Assembly (NCBI GenBank): GCA_041907025.1
Contig: JAYRIB010000061.1
Coordinates: forward strand, 1 to 19,392
Source: CAYPSN01 sp041907025
Lineage (GTDB): Bacteria > Patescibacteriota > Saccharimonadia > CAILAD01 > JADZBC01
Direction of reading: 5' to 3'
Length of the DNA stretch: 19,392 nt
Shown here: positions 1 through 7,470 of the stretch, in pieces
Layout: the number at the start of each line of letters is the position of its first letter
How positions within the stretch are numbered: position 1 is the first letter of the stretch
Translations under genes and position numbers: made by a program
The notes under the pieces: generated by a model
What the model saw: only the letters and a program-made list of their open reading frames with translations
Databases searched by the model: none
What the model was told of the DNA's origin: nothing

Positions 1-2171
1 AGCCAATTGAGGTCAAAAACGGCTTTAAAACCACCTACGAGGTCGATCCCGAGAAGAAAAAGGTGATCACCGAGCTTAAGCGTGCCGTAAAGACCGCCGA
101 TACCGTCTGGCTGGCTACCGATGAAGACCGCGAAGGGGAAGCAATTGGTTGGCATCTGTGTGAGGTGCTCGGGCTCGATCCAGCCAAGACCAAGCGGATC
201 GTCTTCCACGAAATCACCAAAGCGGCGATCGAGGAGGCGATACAGAGCCCCCGCACGCTTGATATGAGCCTGGTAGAAGCTCAGCAAGCCCGCCAGATAC
301 TAGATAGGATCGTAGGCTTCGAACTCTCACCAGTGGTATGGCAGAAGGTGCCAGGCGGCAAATCAGCTGGCCGCGTGCAGTCCCCAGCCGTGCGCCTACT
401 AGTGGAGCGTGAACGCGAGATCGATGCCTTTAAGGGCTCCTCACAATTTAAGGTGACGGCTGAGTTTATGCACGACAAGCACGGCTTTAAGGCTGAATTA
501 CCAAAGCGCTTTGATACCGAAGCCGAGGCCCAGAAGTTCTTGGAAAGCCTGATTGGTGCCCACTTTAGCGTTAGTGACGTAACTACCAGTCCAGCCACGC
601 GCAACCCTGGCGCGCCGTACACCACCAGTACCTTGCAACAAGATGCCAATAGTCGACTAGGCTTCAGCGCCAAAGCCACCATGAGCGCCGCCCAGAAGCT
701 CTACCAAGAGGGTAAGATCACCTACATGCGTACCGATTCGGTCAACTTGAGCAAACAGGCTCTGGGCCAGATAACCAGCTACATTACCACGCAGTTTGGC
801 AAGGACTACCACCAAATCCGCACCTTTAAGACCAAGTCGGCTAGCGCGCAAGAGGCTCACGAAGCCATTCGGCCAACCGATGTGAGCGTCGAAGTAGCCA
901 GTGGTAATGCTTACGACCAAAAACTCTACGATCTAATTCGCCGTCGCACCTTAGCGAGTCAAATGGCTCCAGCTAAGCTCGAGAAGACGACCGTAAAAAT
1001 TGTGATTTCAACTAATAAGGAACTATTTGAAGCCAAGGGTGAAGTTGTGATCTTTGACGGCTTTATGAAGGTATACGGCGCCGGCAAAAAGGATCCCGAG
1101 ATATTGCCGCCGCTTAGCGCCAAGGATGAGTTAGCACTCACATCCGTACAAGCCAAGCAAGTGTTTGCCCGCCCACCAGCTCGCTACAGCGAAGGTAGCT
1201 TAGTGAAAAAGCTCGAAGAGCTCGGCATTGGCCGACCCTCCACCTACGCTACCATCATCTCAACCGTGCAAGTACGTGGCTACGCCGTAAAGGGCGAAGG
1301 CGAAGGCACGCCACGCGACGTCATTATACTCAGCCTAGACAAAGACCAGGTAACGCGCGAAGTTGTCCAGGAAAAGGCAGGCTCAGATAAAGGTAAACTG
1401 GTACCAACCCCCAGTGGGCAAGTGCTCAATGATTTCTTGGTAGAACACTTCGAGCGGGTGGTGGACTACAGCTTTACCGCCGAAGTCGAAAAAGAATTTG
1501 ACGAGATTGCCGCAGGCGAGCTTAAGCGTAACGCCATGCTACAGGAGTTTTACGACCCCTTCCATGCTCTTATTGAAGGGTCTGGCACGATTGACCGGGC
1601 GGCTGTGGCCCAAGCTCGAGAGATTGGTATTCACCCCAAAACCAAGAAGCCAATCCTGGCGCGGTTTGGCAAGTACGGACCCATGCTCCAGATGGGTGCA
1701 ACGGAGGATAAGGACAACAAGCCAAGCTTTGCACCACTGCCCGAAGGTAAACGACTCGAAGACGTCACCTTAGAAGACGCAATTACCATGTTCACGCTGC
1801 CACGCACCGTAGGGAAGACTGCCGAGGGAGAGGAGATCCTGGCTAACATTGGGCCATTTGGACCCTACGTGAAGATCGGCAAGCTGTTTGTCTCCATCAA
1901 ACCCGAGAGTCCGTTTGATATCACCCTGGAGAAGGCAAGGGAGCTGATTGCCCTCAAGCAGAAGGCTGAGGCCGAGAAATACATCCAACGCTTTACTAAA
2001 GAGGGTATCGACATCATCAACGGTCGCTATGGCGCCTACATTACCGATGGTAAAAAGAACGCTAAGATCCCAAAAGATACTGAGCCTGCGAAAATAACTC
2101 TCGAGCAGGCCGTGGCGCTGATTGCTGCAGCGCCAGATAAGAAAGCGCGTCCAAGACGAAAACGCACTTAG
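1..2171 (+). CDS. topA: DNA topoisomerase I, 5'-truncated by the window edge
   Basis: Type IA topoisomerase that relaxes negatively supercoiled DNA through a transient 5'-phosphotyrosine break. The frame is open from base 3, so the true start and the first part of the Toprim domain lie upstream. The Toprim acidic motif DEDREGEAIGWH is encoded around 121-160. The catalytic tyrosine is in the family signature ITYMRTDS (Tyr codon 723-725). The segment GIGRPSTYATIIS near 1225-1263 is also typical. The C-terminal third contains three topoisomerase C-terminal repeats (cores ARFGKYGPMLQMG, GPFGPYVKIG and GRYGAYITDG) and a lysine/arginine tail. It has no cysteines there, so the zinc ribbons of the E. 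coli enzyme are replaced by these repeats, as in many other bacteria. The gene ends in TAG. Identification is secure; only the 5' end is missing. Confidence 0.97.
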   Translation, partial: PIEVKNGFKTTYEVDPEKKKVITELKRAVKTADTVWLATDEDREGEAIGWHLCEVLGLDPAKTKRIVFHEITKAAIEEAIQSPRTLDMSLVEAQQARQILDRIVGFELSPVVWQKVPGGKSAGRVQSPAVRLLVEREREIDAFKGSSQFKVTAEFMHDKHGFKAELPKRFDTEAEAQKFLESLIGAHFSVSDVTTSPATRNPGAPYTTSTLQQDANSRLGFSAKATMSAAQKLYQEGKITYMRTDSVNLSKQALGQITSYITTQFGKDYHQIRTFKTKSASAQEAHEAIRPTDVSVEVASGNAYDQKLYDLIRRRTLASQMAPAKLEKTTVKIVISTNKELFEAKGEVVIFDGFMKVYGAGKKDPEILPPLSAKDELALTSVQAKQVFARPPARYSEGSLVKKLEELGIGRPSTYATIISTVQVRGYAVKGEGEGTPRDVIILSLDKDQVTREVVQEKAGSDKGKLVPTPSGQVLNDFLVEHFERVVDYSFTAEVEKEFDEIAAGELKRNAMLQEFYDPFHALIEGSGTIDRAAVAQAREIGIHPKTKKPILARFGKYGPMLQMGATEDKDNKPSFAPLPEGKRLEDVTLEDAITMFTLPRTVGKTAEGEEILANIGPFGPYVKIGKLFVSIKPESPFDITLEKARELIALKQKAEAEKYIQRFTKEGIDIINGRYGAYITDGKKNAKIPKDTEPAKITLEQAVALIAAAPDKKARPRRKRT

Positions 2172-2188
2172 TAGATTGCACGAATAAT

Positions 2189-2216
2189 CAACAAAAATAT
2201 TGGCAATATTGTGTTG
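2189..2216. repeat. Inverted repeat between topA and the next promoter, overlapping the -35 box
   Basis: CAACA (2189-2193) and AATATT (2196-2201) pair with AATATT (2205-2210) and TGTTG (2212-2216), with a GGC loop and a small internal loop. No T-tract follows, so it is a poor intrinsic terminator for topA. Its right arm covers the first three bases of the -35 hexamer, which would suit an operator. Function is inferred only. Confidence 0.4.
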
Positions 2217-2242
2217 ACTTGCACTGGCTACTATAGTATAAT
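2214..2242 (+). promoter_or_regulatory. Sigma70-type promoter for the sigma4/HARE gene
   Basis: TTGACT (2214-2219), a 17-base spacer, then a perfect TATAAT (2237-2242). A start near 2249 would give a leader of about 70 bases. A purine-rich ribosome site (GAGGGTGA, 2303-2310) lies 10 bases before the ATG at 2321. This is one of the best-matching promoters in the window and probably drives the two genes that follow. Confidence 0.75.
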
Positions 2243-2320
2243 TGCTTGTATCGTATATGGTACGTGGCATAACATATGCTAAAGCCATAGGCAGTAAATG
2301 GTGAGGGTGATTTTATATTT

Positions 2321-3349
2321 ATGGACAAAAACTCTACAACACAGTACAAGATTGAAGATTTGCAAACCATGATTCAGGCGTCTCTCGAGGTTCTACGCAA
2401 GGACCGCGACCGAGAGGTACTCATGAAACGTCATGGCGTGCTTAACAATACTCCACAAACCCTAGAGCAGATTGGCCAACAGCTGGGCATTACCCGTGAG
2501 CGTGTTCGCCAGATCGAAAAGGCTGCCTTGGCGCGTATTCGACAAGAAGAAGGCATCAATGCAGATTTTGCTCGTGTTCTTCTGGATCTCGTGGATAATA
2601 AAGGTGGCGTTATCCGGTTTACGAATGTTGTTGGACAGCTAGCAAACGATGACCTAGCTGCTGAGCTCGATTTCATTATTCGTACCAACCCACACTTTGT
2701 ACTTGTTGATAAAAACGACCAGTTCGAAAGCCTTATCGCGAACGCAGCTAACTACAGCGAAGAGGATATTAAGACGCTCCACCAGCTGATCATTGACACC
2801 ACCAAAGAACTCGGTAAACCTGGTGACTTTGCTCGTATTGCCAAGCGTATTGATGGCCCACACAAGGCTACTTCTCTTATGGAGATCGCCTACGCCTCAG
2901 CTCACATGTCAGAGCTTGAGAACAACTGGGGTCTTAGCCATTGGCCAGAGGTTAATCCAAAGAGCATTCGTGACAAAGTTTACCTGGTACTCAAGCGCAA
3001 CACGCGACCAATGCACTTTTCAGAAATTGCCAAGAAACTCAGTGACGTTCAAGCTAATCCTAAGCAAGTCACCACCCAGGCCGTACACAACGAACTGATC
3101 AAAGATAAGCGCTTTGTACTAATAGGGCGTGGCATCTATGCATTAGCGGAATGGGGCTACCAAGCAGGTACGGTAGCTGATATCATAGAAGAGATTCTTA
3201 AAGAAGAGTCACCCCTACCGAAAGACGAGATCGTACGTCGCGTACTTGCTCGTCGCCAGGTAAAGGTTACTACTATTGCTCTGAATCTGCAGGAAAAACC
3301 GCAGTTCGAGCGCGTTGCTAAGGCAACCTACCAGCTTAAAAAGGCTTAA
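2321..3349 (+). CDS. Sigma-70 region 4 / HARE-HTH fusion, putative RNA polymerase-associated regulator
   Basis: 342 residues. Residues about 20-76 resemble sigma-70 region 4, the part that contacts the -35 element: after REVLMKRHGV comes a helix-turn-helix with the diagnostic LGITRERVRQIEKAALARI. Regions 2 and 3 are absent, so it cannot melt a -10 element like a normal sigma factor. Residues about 214-282 (DKVYLVLKRNTRPMHFSEIA through GRGIYALAEWGY) look like a HARE-HTH winged helix, the domain of the RNA polymerase delta subunit. The 87-130 and 284-340 stretches may be further winged helices, as both contain the helix, turn and F-V-V wing pattern. A DNA-binding factor working with RNA polymerase is an inference. 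It has its own promoter and lies 9 bases before the ATPase gene, which suggests co-transcription. Confidence 0.75.
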   Translation: MDKNSTTQYKIEDLQTMIQASLEVLRKDRDREVLMKRHGVLNNTPQTLEQIGQQLGITRERVRQIEKAALARIRQEEGINADFARVLLDLVDNKGGVIRFTNVVGQLANDDLAAELDFIIRTNPHFVLVDKNDQFESLIANAANYSEEDIKTLHQLIIDTTKELGKPGDFARIAKRIDGPHKATSLMEIAYASAHMSELENNWGLSHWPEVNPKSIRDKVYLVLKRNTRPMHFSEIAKKLSDVQANPKQVTTQAVHNELIKDKRFVLIGRGIYALAEWGYQAGTVADIIEEILKEESPLPKDEIVRRVLARRQVKVTTIALNLQEKPQFERVAKATYQLKKA

Positions 3350-3358
3350 ACTTTCTTC

Positions 3359-6073
3359 ATGGACATAATTGGAACTATACTGGGTGGTCTTATTTCGATT
3401 ATTGGCACAGTGCTGTTTCAATATTGGGGCTGGGTGCTGATAGCTGGTTATTTGGTTTGGCGAATCCTCAAGAACAACAAGATCACTGCCGTCGTCGAAC
3501 AGACCGACCACATCATGCTGCAGATCATTGTGCCAAAGAACAACGAGAAGAAAGAGCTCTCGGCTGAGCAGATGTTCGCGAGTCTGCATGGAATCTTGCG
3601 GCCGGCAGGGGAGATTGCCTCTGGCGAAGCGATCCAAGAACATATTAGCTTCGAGATTGCCTCGGAAGAAAACATCATCAACTTCTATGTCTGGGTACCA
3701 ATCCATCTCAAGGATTACGTCGAGAGCCAGATCTACGCCCAGTACCCCACGGTACAAATCCAAGAAACCACCGATGATTACGCTCAGAAGGACCTGAAGG
3801 GCCGCAACGCGTTTACCTCCGAAGTCACGCTGGATAAGAGCGACGTTTTCCCAATTAAGACCTTCCCGAGCTTCGAGGTAGACCCACTAGCTGGCATAAC
3901 TACCGCACTAACAAACCTCGCCACAGAGGAGGAGCTATGGATACAGTTTCTAATTCGTCCGGTCGACGACAGTTGGCACAAGCGATCCATTGGCTACATT
4001 GATGAAGTCACCAAGGGCAAACCAAACCGTTTTGGCTCTACCTGGGAGCAGAAACTGATTATGTTGCCCTTCAAACTCATCGGCGAGCTATTGCACGCTG
4101 CGTTCGTTGGCCCCACTTCGCCACCCGATAAAAAGGATGACAAGAAGGATGGCAAAAAGGAGTTGAGCACAGGCCAGAGCACACTCAATGCTGCCGTTGA
4201 AGCCAAGGCCCAAAAACTTGGCTACGAAGTTAAGATTCGCATTGCCTACCTTGGTCAAGAAGAGAGCGTTGCTAAACAGCGCATACAAGCCTTAGTAGGG
4301 GGCTTTAAGCAGTTTAATACTATTAATCTTAATGGGTTCTCAAGTGCGCCAATCCATAATGGCCAAGAAGCCTATGACGAATACCGTGCACGCTACTTCG
4401 GCGATCCTGGTTATATTCTTAACATCGAAGAGCTAGCTAGCTTATACCACCTGCCGCACATCTCGGTCGAGACACCCAACATTGCTTGGACCAGCACAAA
4501 AGTAGGCGAGCCGCCTACTAACTTGCCAACCCTTCACAATACACCGTCGGGCGACCTCAGTTTAATCGGCACTACTACCTTCCGTCAGGGTGAGATTAAG
4601 TTCGGCATTAAGCGAACTGACCGCAAACGTCACTTTTATGTCATTGGTAAGTCTGGCTCTGGTAAGTCATTTATGCTCGAACTCTTGGTGCTTTCTGACA
4701 TTTATCACAATCAAGGTTTCGCTATTGTCGACCCCCACGGTGATTTTGCTCAAGACATGCTCAAACACATCCCCGAGCAGCGACTCGATCAGGTGGTATA
4801 CTTTAACCCGGCCGACGTCAATCACCCCATTGCCTTTAACCCGATGGAGAATAGCGACCCGAACATGCGGGCCAACATTGCTTCCGAAATTGTTGGCGTA
4901 CTCAAAAAGATGTTTGAGAACTCATGGGGCCCTCGTTTGGAGCACATTTTGCGTTTTACTTTGCTTGCCTTGCTTGAAACACCCGACGCAACGCTCCTTG
5001 GTATCACTCGTATGCTTACCGACAAGACATATCGCAAGTTCGTTATTAATAACATTACCGACCCAGTTGTTAAAGCCTTTTGGGTTAATGAGTTTGCGGC
5101 TTGGAACGAGAAGTTTGCCTCAGAGGCCGTAGCGCCTGTACTTAATAAGGTAGGTGCATTTACTGCTAACCCATTGATTAGAAACGTACTTGGACAGGTC
5201 CGATCGAGTTTTGACATTCGACAGATGATGGATGAAGGCAAGATCCTAATTGTCGATCTGTCGCGCGGGCGCCTGGGCGAGGATAACGCTGGAATTCTCG
5301 GCGCGCTACTTATTACAAAAATTCAGCTGGCGGCTATGAGCCGGGCCAACATCGAGAACATCGATGATCGTCGACCGTTCTACCTCTACGTCGACGAATT
5401 CCAAAACTTCGCGACTGATTCATTTGCCGTTATTCTGTCTGAAGCCCGTAAATATGGCTTATATCTGACCATTGCCAACCAATACGTCGCCCAGATGCCT
5501 GATGAGGTGCGCGATGCGGTATTCGGTAACGTAGGTTCCATGGTAAGCTTCCGTGTTGGTAGCGAAGACGCAGCCTATCTGGCTAAGTACTTCGAACCCG
5601 TCTTTGAACCGCTTGATCTCGTAAATCTCGGTTTACGGAACATCTATGTAACCATGAGTATTGATGGCGAAACATCGCTACCATTCTCGGCAAAGACGCT
5701 TGCTATGCCAGCTTCGTCTCACGATCATACCAAGAGAATCATAGAACTAAGCCATGAGAAGTTTAGCTCACCTAAAGATGAAGTTGAGAAAGCAGTTGCG
5801 GACTGGTGGGGGATGAGTCACGACGACAAGCCTGCAGACAAGCCTACTCCTGGCGAGCCGCACATACCAACCATACAAACTCAGAATGAACATAAACCGA
5901 ACATTGAAGGGCTTGCACCGAAGCGCTACAGCGAACAAGTAAAAGGCGGACGACCACCCCAGCAGCAGCGCAATAGCGGGGGAGGTGGGGGAAACCGTGG
6001 CAATAGGGGCGGCAACAGGCCAAACAGTGGCGGACGAAGTAATCAAGGCCAAGGTGGGGGTAGACGCGGCTAA
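3359..6073 (+). CDS. Membrane-anchored TraD/TraG/VirB4-like ATPase with Gly/Arg/Asn-rich tail
   Basis: 904 residues. The first 36 residues are hydrophobic, giving one or two membrane segments. A large N-terminal domain of the type found in CPR proteins (roughly 40-400) is interrupted by a charged linker at about 255-268 (PPDKKDDKKDGKK). The P-loop ATPase follows: Walker A GKSGSGKS (430-437), a conserved AIVDPHGDFAQDM segment, Walker B FYLYVDE (674-680, D679/E680), and the QYVAQMPDEVRDAVFGNVG stretch near 709-727 typical of coupling-protein/HerA-like motors. The last 34 residues are a disordered run of Gly, Arg, Asn and Gln. The family moves DNA or protein across membranes. In this organism that could mean conjugation-like transfer, DNA uptake or an epibiont secretion apparatus, and the sequence does not decide between them. 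No clear ribosome site precedes the ATG, so reinitiation from the upstream stop 9 bases away is plausible. Confidence 0.85.
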   Translation: MDIIGTILGGLISIIGTVLFQYWGWVLIAGYLVWRILKNNKITAVVEQTDHIMLQIIVPKNNEKKELSAEQMFASLHGILRPAGEIASGEAIQEHISFEIASEENIINFYVWVPIHLKDYVESQIYAQYPTVQIQETTDDYAQKDLKGRNAFTSEVTLDKSDVFPIKTFPSFEVDPLAGITTALTNLATEEELWIQFLIRPVDDSWHKRSIGYIDEVTKGKPNRFGSTWEQKLIMLPFKLIGELLHAAFVGPTSPPDKKDDKKDGKKELSTGQSTLNAAVEAKAQKLGYEVKIRIAYLGQEESVAKQRIQALVGGFKQFNTINLNGFSSAPIHNGQEAYDEYRARYFGDPGYILNIEELASLYHLPHISVETPNIAWTSTKVGEPPTNLPTLHNTPSGDLSLIGTTTFRQGEIKFGIKRTDRKRHFYVIGKSGSGKSFMLELLVLSDIYHNQGFAIVDPHGDFAQDMLKHIPEQRLDQVVYFNPADVNHPIAFNPMENSDPNMRANIASEIVGVLKKMFENSWGPRLEHILRFTLLALLETPDATLLGITRMLTDKTYRKFVINNITDPVVKAFWVNEFAAWNEKFASEAVAPVLNKVGAFTANPLIRNVLGQVRSSFDIRQMMDEGKILIVDLSRGRLGEDNAGILGALLITKIQLAAMSRANIENIDDRRPFYLYVDEFQNFATDSFAVILSEARKYGLYLTIANQYVAQMPDEVRDAVFGNVGSMVSFRVGSEDAAYLAKYFEPVFEPLDLVNLGLRNIYVTMSIDGETSLPFSAKTLAMPASSHDHTKRIIELSHEKFSSPKDEVEKAVADWWGMSHDDKPADKPTPGEPHIPTIQTQNEHKPNIEGLAPKRYSEQVKGGRPPQQQRNSGGGGGNRGNRGGNRPNSGGRSNQGQGGGRRG

Positions 6074-6104
6074 GCGAAGATTAATCGGGGAACGTGCATA
6101 AATC

Positions 6105-6470
6105 TTACAAACAAGGACTGAACGATCAGCAACGGTCACTCCCCTTGTGTTAAGCCTGTTTGTACGTAGCTATGCCAAATGAGCTCTTACCGTTTACTGC
6201 ATCTTAACTACTCACGCCGTCATATGTAACGATTCCTATAGGAACAATTACCTAAGCCCTAGCTCATAGCATGTAACATACCATGGCGTTAGTGTGGCTC
6301 ATCGGTATGGACGGCGTAGCAACGAATAACGAGAACTAGCTGGCAGAACGTGGTATGTCGCGTGCTAGAACTCTGTATTATAGCCTAAGAATGTATAGTA
6401 CCAAGATCTATACAAAAGCTATAGGTATAAGTAGCCAGCTTAAGCGTTAAACTGTGCATGTCGCACAATC
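6105..6470 (+). ncRNA. Candidate structured RNA (novel; strand inferred from G-T pairs)
   Basis: Several helices can be read by eye. (a) 6111-6121 with 6136-6148, interrupted by one C-C mismatch and a CC bulge. (b) ACGCCGTC (6214-6221) with GACGGCGT (6310-6317), extended by four pairs after one bulged G. (c) A hairpin at 6226-6251, GTAA and TTCC pairing with GGAA and TTAC. (d) 6267-6285 with 6349-6367: 15 Watson-Crick pairs, three T-G pairs and one mismatch. (e) TGTATAG (6392-6398) with CTATACA (6408-6414). (f) TGTGC (6453-6457) with GCACA (6463-6467). In helix d the three wobble pairs are U-G on the plus strand but would be A-C on the minus strand, which argues for a plus-strand RNA. Helices b and d interleave, so they form a pseudoknot or alternate. 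No RNase P, tmRNA or SRP signature was found. The boundaries are guesses. Confidence 0.35.
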
Positions 6471-6630
6471 TACCTTTTGCGACTAGTACCTGGATAAACT
6501 AACTAAGTATGTGTTTATGTAGATTTCTGGTTTTTATGTTTAATTTGTGTTTTTGATTTTTGCCAACTTAGCCTGACGCGAGTGTTCTGACTATATGGAT
6601 ACCAATCTTCTACTACTCCTAAATAGGCGG

Positions 6631-6655
6631 AAAACAAAAACCGAACTTACTTCGG
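6631..6655 (-). terminator. Intrinsic terminator of the dcw operon
   Basis: Read on the minus strand: CCGAA, loop GTAAG, TTCGG, immediately followed by TTTTTGTTTT. It lies 24 bases past the ftsQ stop. The stem is only 5 base pairs, but the T-tract is strong and the position is right for the end of the operon. Confidence 0.75.
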
Positions 6656-6658
6656 GGT

Positions 6659-6674
6659 TATCCAATATTGGATA
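6659..6674. repeat. 16-base perfect palindrome after ftsQ
   Basis: TATCCAATATTGGATA reads the same on both strands. It sits between the ftsQ stop (6679) and the terminator hairpin. It could add to the 3'-end structure of the operon transcript or bind a dimeric protein; nothing in the sequence chooses between these. Confidence 0.5.
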
Positions 6675-6678
6675 GATG

Positions 6679-7470
6679 CTACTTATAAAAGACGCGCCCA
6701 GCAATGCGCAGATCAACATACTCGCTAGGGTTAACCTTCTTAGCCAATACGGCCCGTAGATCGCCTATCTGGCTCTCCAGGCTACGGGTTGTATCTAGCT
6801 TAATTACATAGCCTTTATTCGTTTTTACGTACAGCTCAGTTGTGGTTTCAGCAACTGACTTGTCCACGCTCTGCAGCCCGAGCAATGGGAGCTGCGGATC
6901 GATCTTGCGAACAAATGCCACAAAACTACTTGGAACGACTTTTTGGCCAATTTTGACTGGTAAGTTTGTACTATCCTCTACTACTGGCAAACCCTTATCC
7001 AGATTGTCGAGCTGAGCATACGCTTTACCATTCCCTGATAGAACAAATACCGAACTACCACTCCTCCACTGTAGTGTGGCCTGCTGTTCCGACACTCTTA
7101 CCTGGATCCCTCCCAGCAAGCGGCGCTCGACCCGTACGCTCTCCAGCTGATAGTTGTTCGCCTTCAGACGCTTCCCTATCTCATCTGGGTTCACGAACAA
7201 GCTGTTATTTCCCAGGAACGACGCTAATAAAATTGCCTGTGTTTGCTTCTTTAGCTCATCAGTTGTTAGCTGCTGATTACCTCGGACTGCAATACTGCGG
7301 ACTCTAAAGAGTGGCGAAAACAAAACGATATACACAGCCCCAATAACCAAGCCTATAACCAACAGCGGGCGCCATAAACGGCCTAAACGCAACTGGCGCT
7401 TCGGTGGCTGGTAGTTCGCTCTATACGCAGCCGAATTACTAAACGTAACTTGTCGCCCTCGACGTGCCAC
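6679..7470 (-). CDS. ftsQ: Cell division protein FtsQ/DivIB
   Basis: 263 residues, last gene of the dcw operon. A basic cytoplasmic tail (about 1-32) is followed by one membrane segment (about 33-52, LWRPLLVIGLVIGAVYIVLF). The start of a POTRA domain comes next: FRVRSIAVRGNQQLTTDEL, then the family's LESVRVERRLLGGIQVRVSE pattern and a beta domain to the end. FtsQ links FtsL and its partner to the divisome and helps gate septal peptidoglycan synthesis. The start is GTG (7468-7470), directly abutting the murG TAA with no spacer. An AGGG in the murG tail is the only ribosome site visible, so translational coupling to murG is likely. An intrinsic terminator follows the stop. Confidence 0.9.
   Translation of the reverse strand: MARRGRQVTFSNSAAYRANYQPPKRQLRLGRLWRPLLVIGLVIGAVYIVLFSPLFRVRSIAVRGNQQLTTDELKKQTQAILLASFLGNNSLFVNPDEIGKRLKANNYQLESVRVERRLLGGIQVRVSEQQATLQWRSGSSVFVLSGNGKAYAQLDNLDKGLPVVEDSTNLPVKIGQKVVPSSFVAFVRKIDPQLPLLGLQSVDKSVAETTTELYVKTNKGYVIKLDTTRSLESQIGDLRAVLAKKVNPSEYVDLRIAGRVFYK

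Larger units (their letters stand above)
6074..6678. other. Gene-free interval of about 600 bases between convergent operons
   Basis: Stops are frequent in all six frames and no codon-like pattern is seen. The interval holds a group of inverted repeats (candidate structured RNA, listed separately), a T-rich stretch at 6528-6557 with several TTTTTG-like runs, the minus-strand terminator at 6631-6655 and a 16-base palindrome at 6659-6674. A possible minus-strand promoter is TTGGTA (6399-6404 on the complement), a 16-base spacer and TATAAT (6377-6382 on the complement), pointing into the interval. It would transcribe no ORF. Confidence 0.6.

Noticed and set aside
1770..2288. 172-codon minus-strand frame over the end of topA and the promoter
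   Set aside because: It overlaps the topA C-terminal repeats and the following promoter and has no ribosome site or recognisable family.
6074..6678. Possible RNase P RNA or tmRNA in the gene-free gap (a GGTAAGAGC stretch on the minus strand; GGGG near 6087)
   Set aside because: The RNase P core GAGGAAAGTC and ACAGAA motifs, the tmRNA TTTCGAC element and the tRNA-like T-loop are all missing on both strands.
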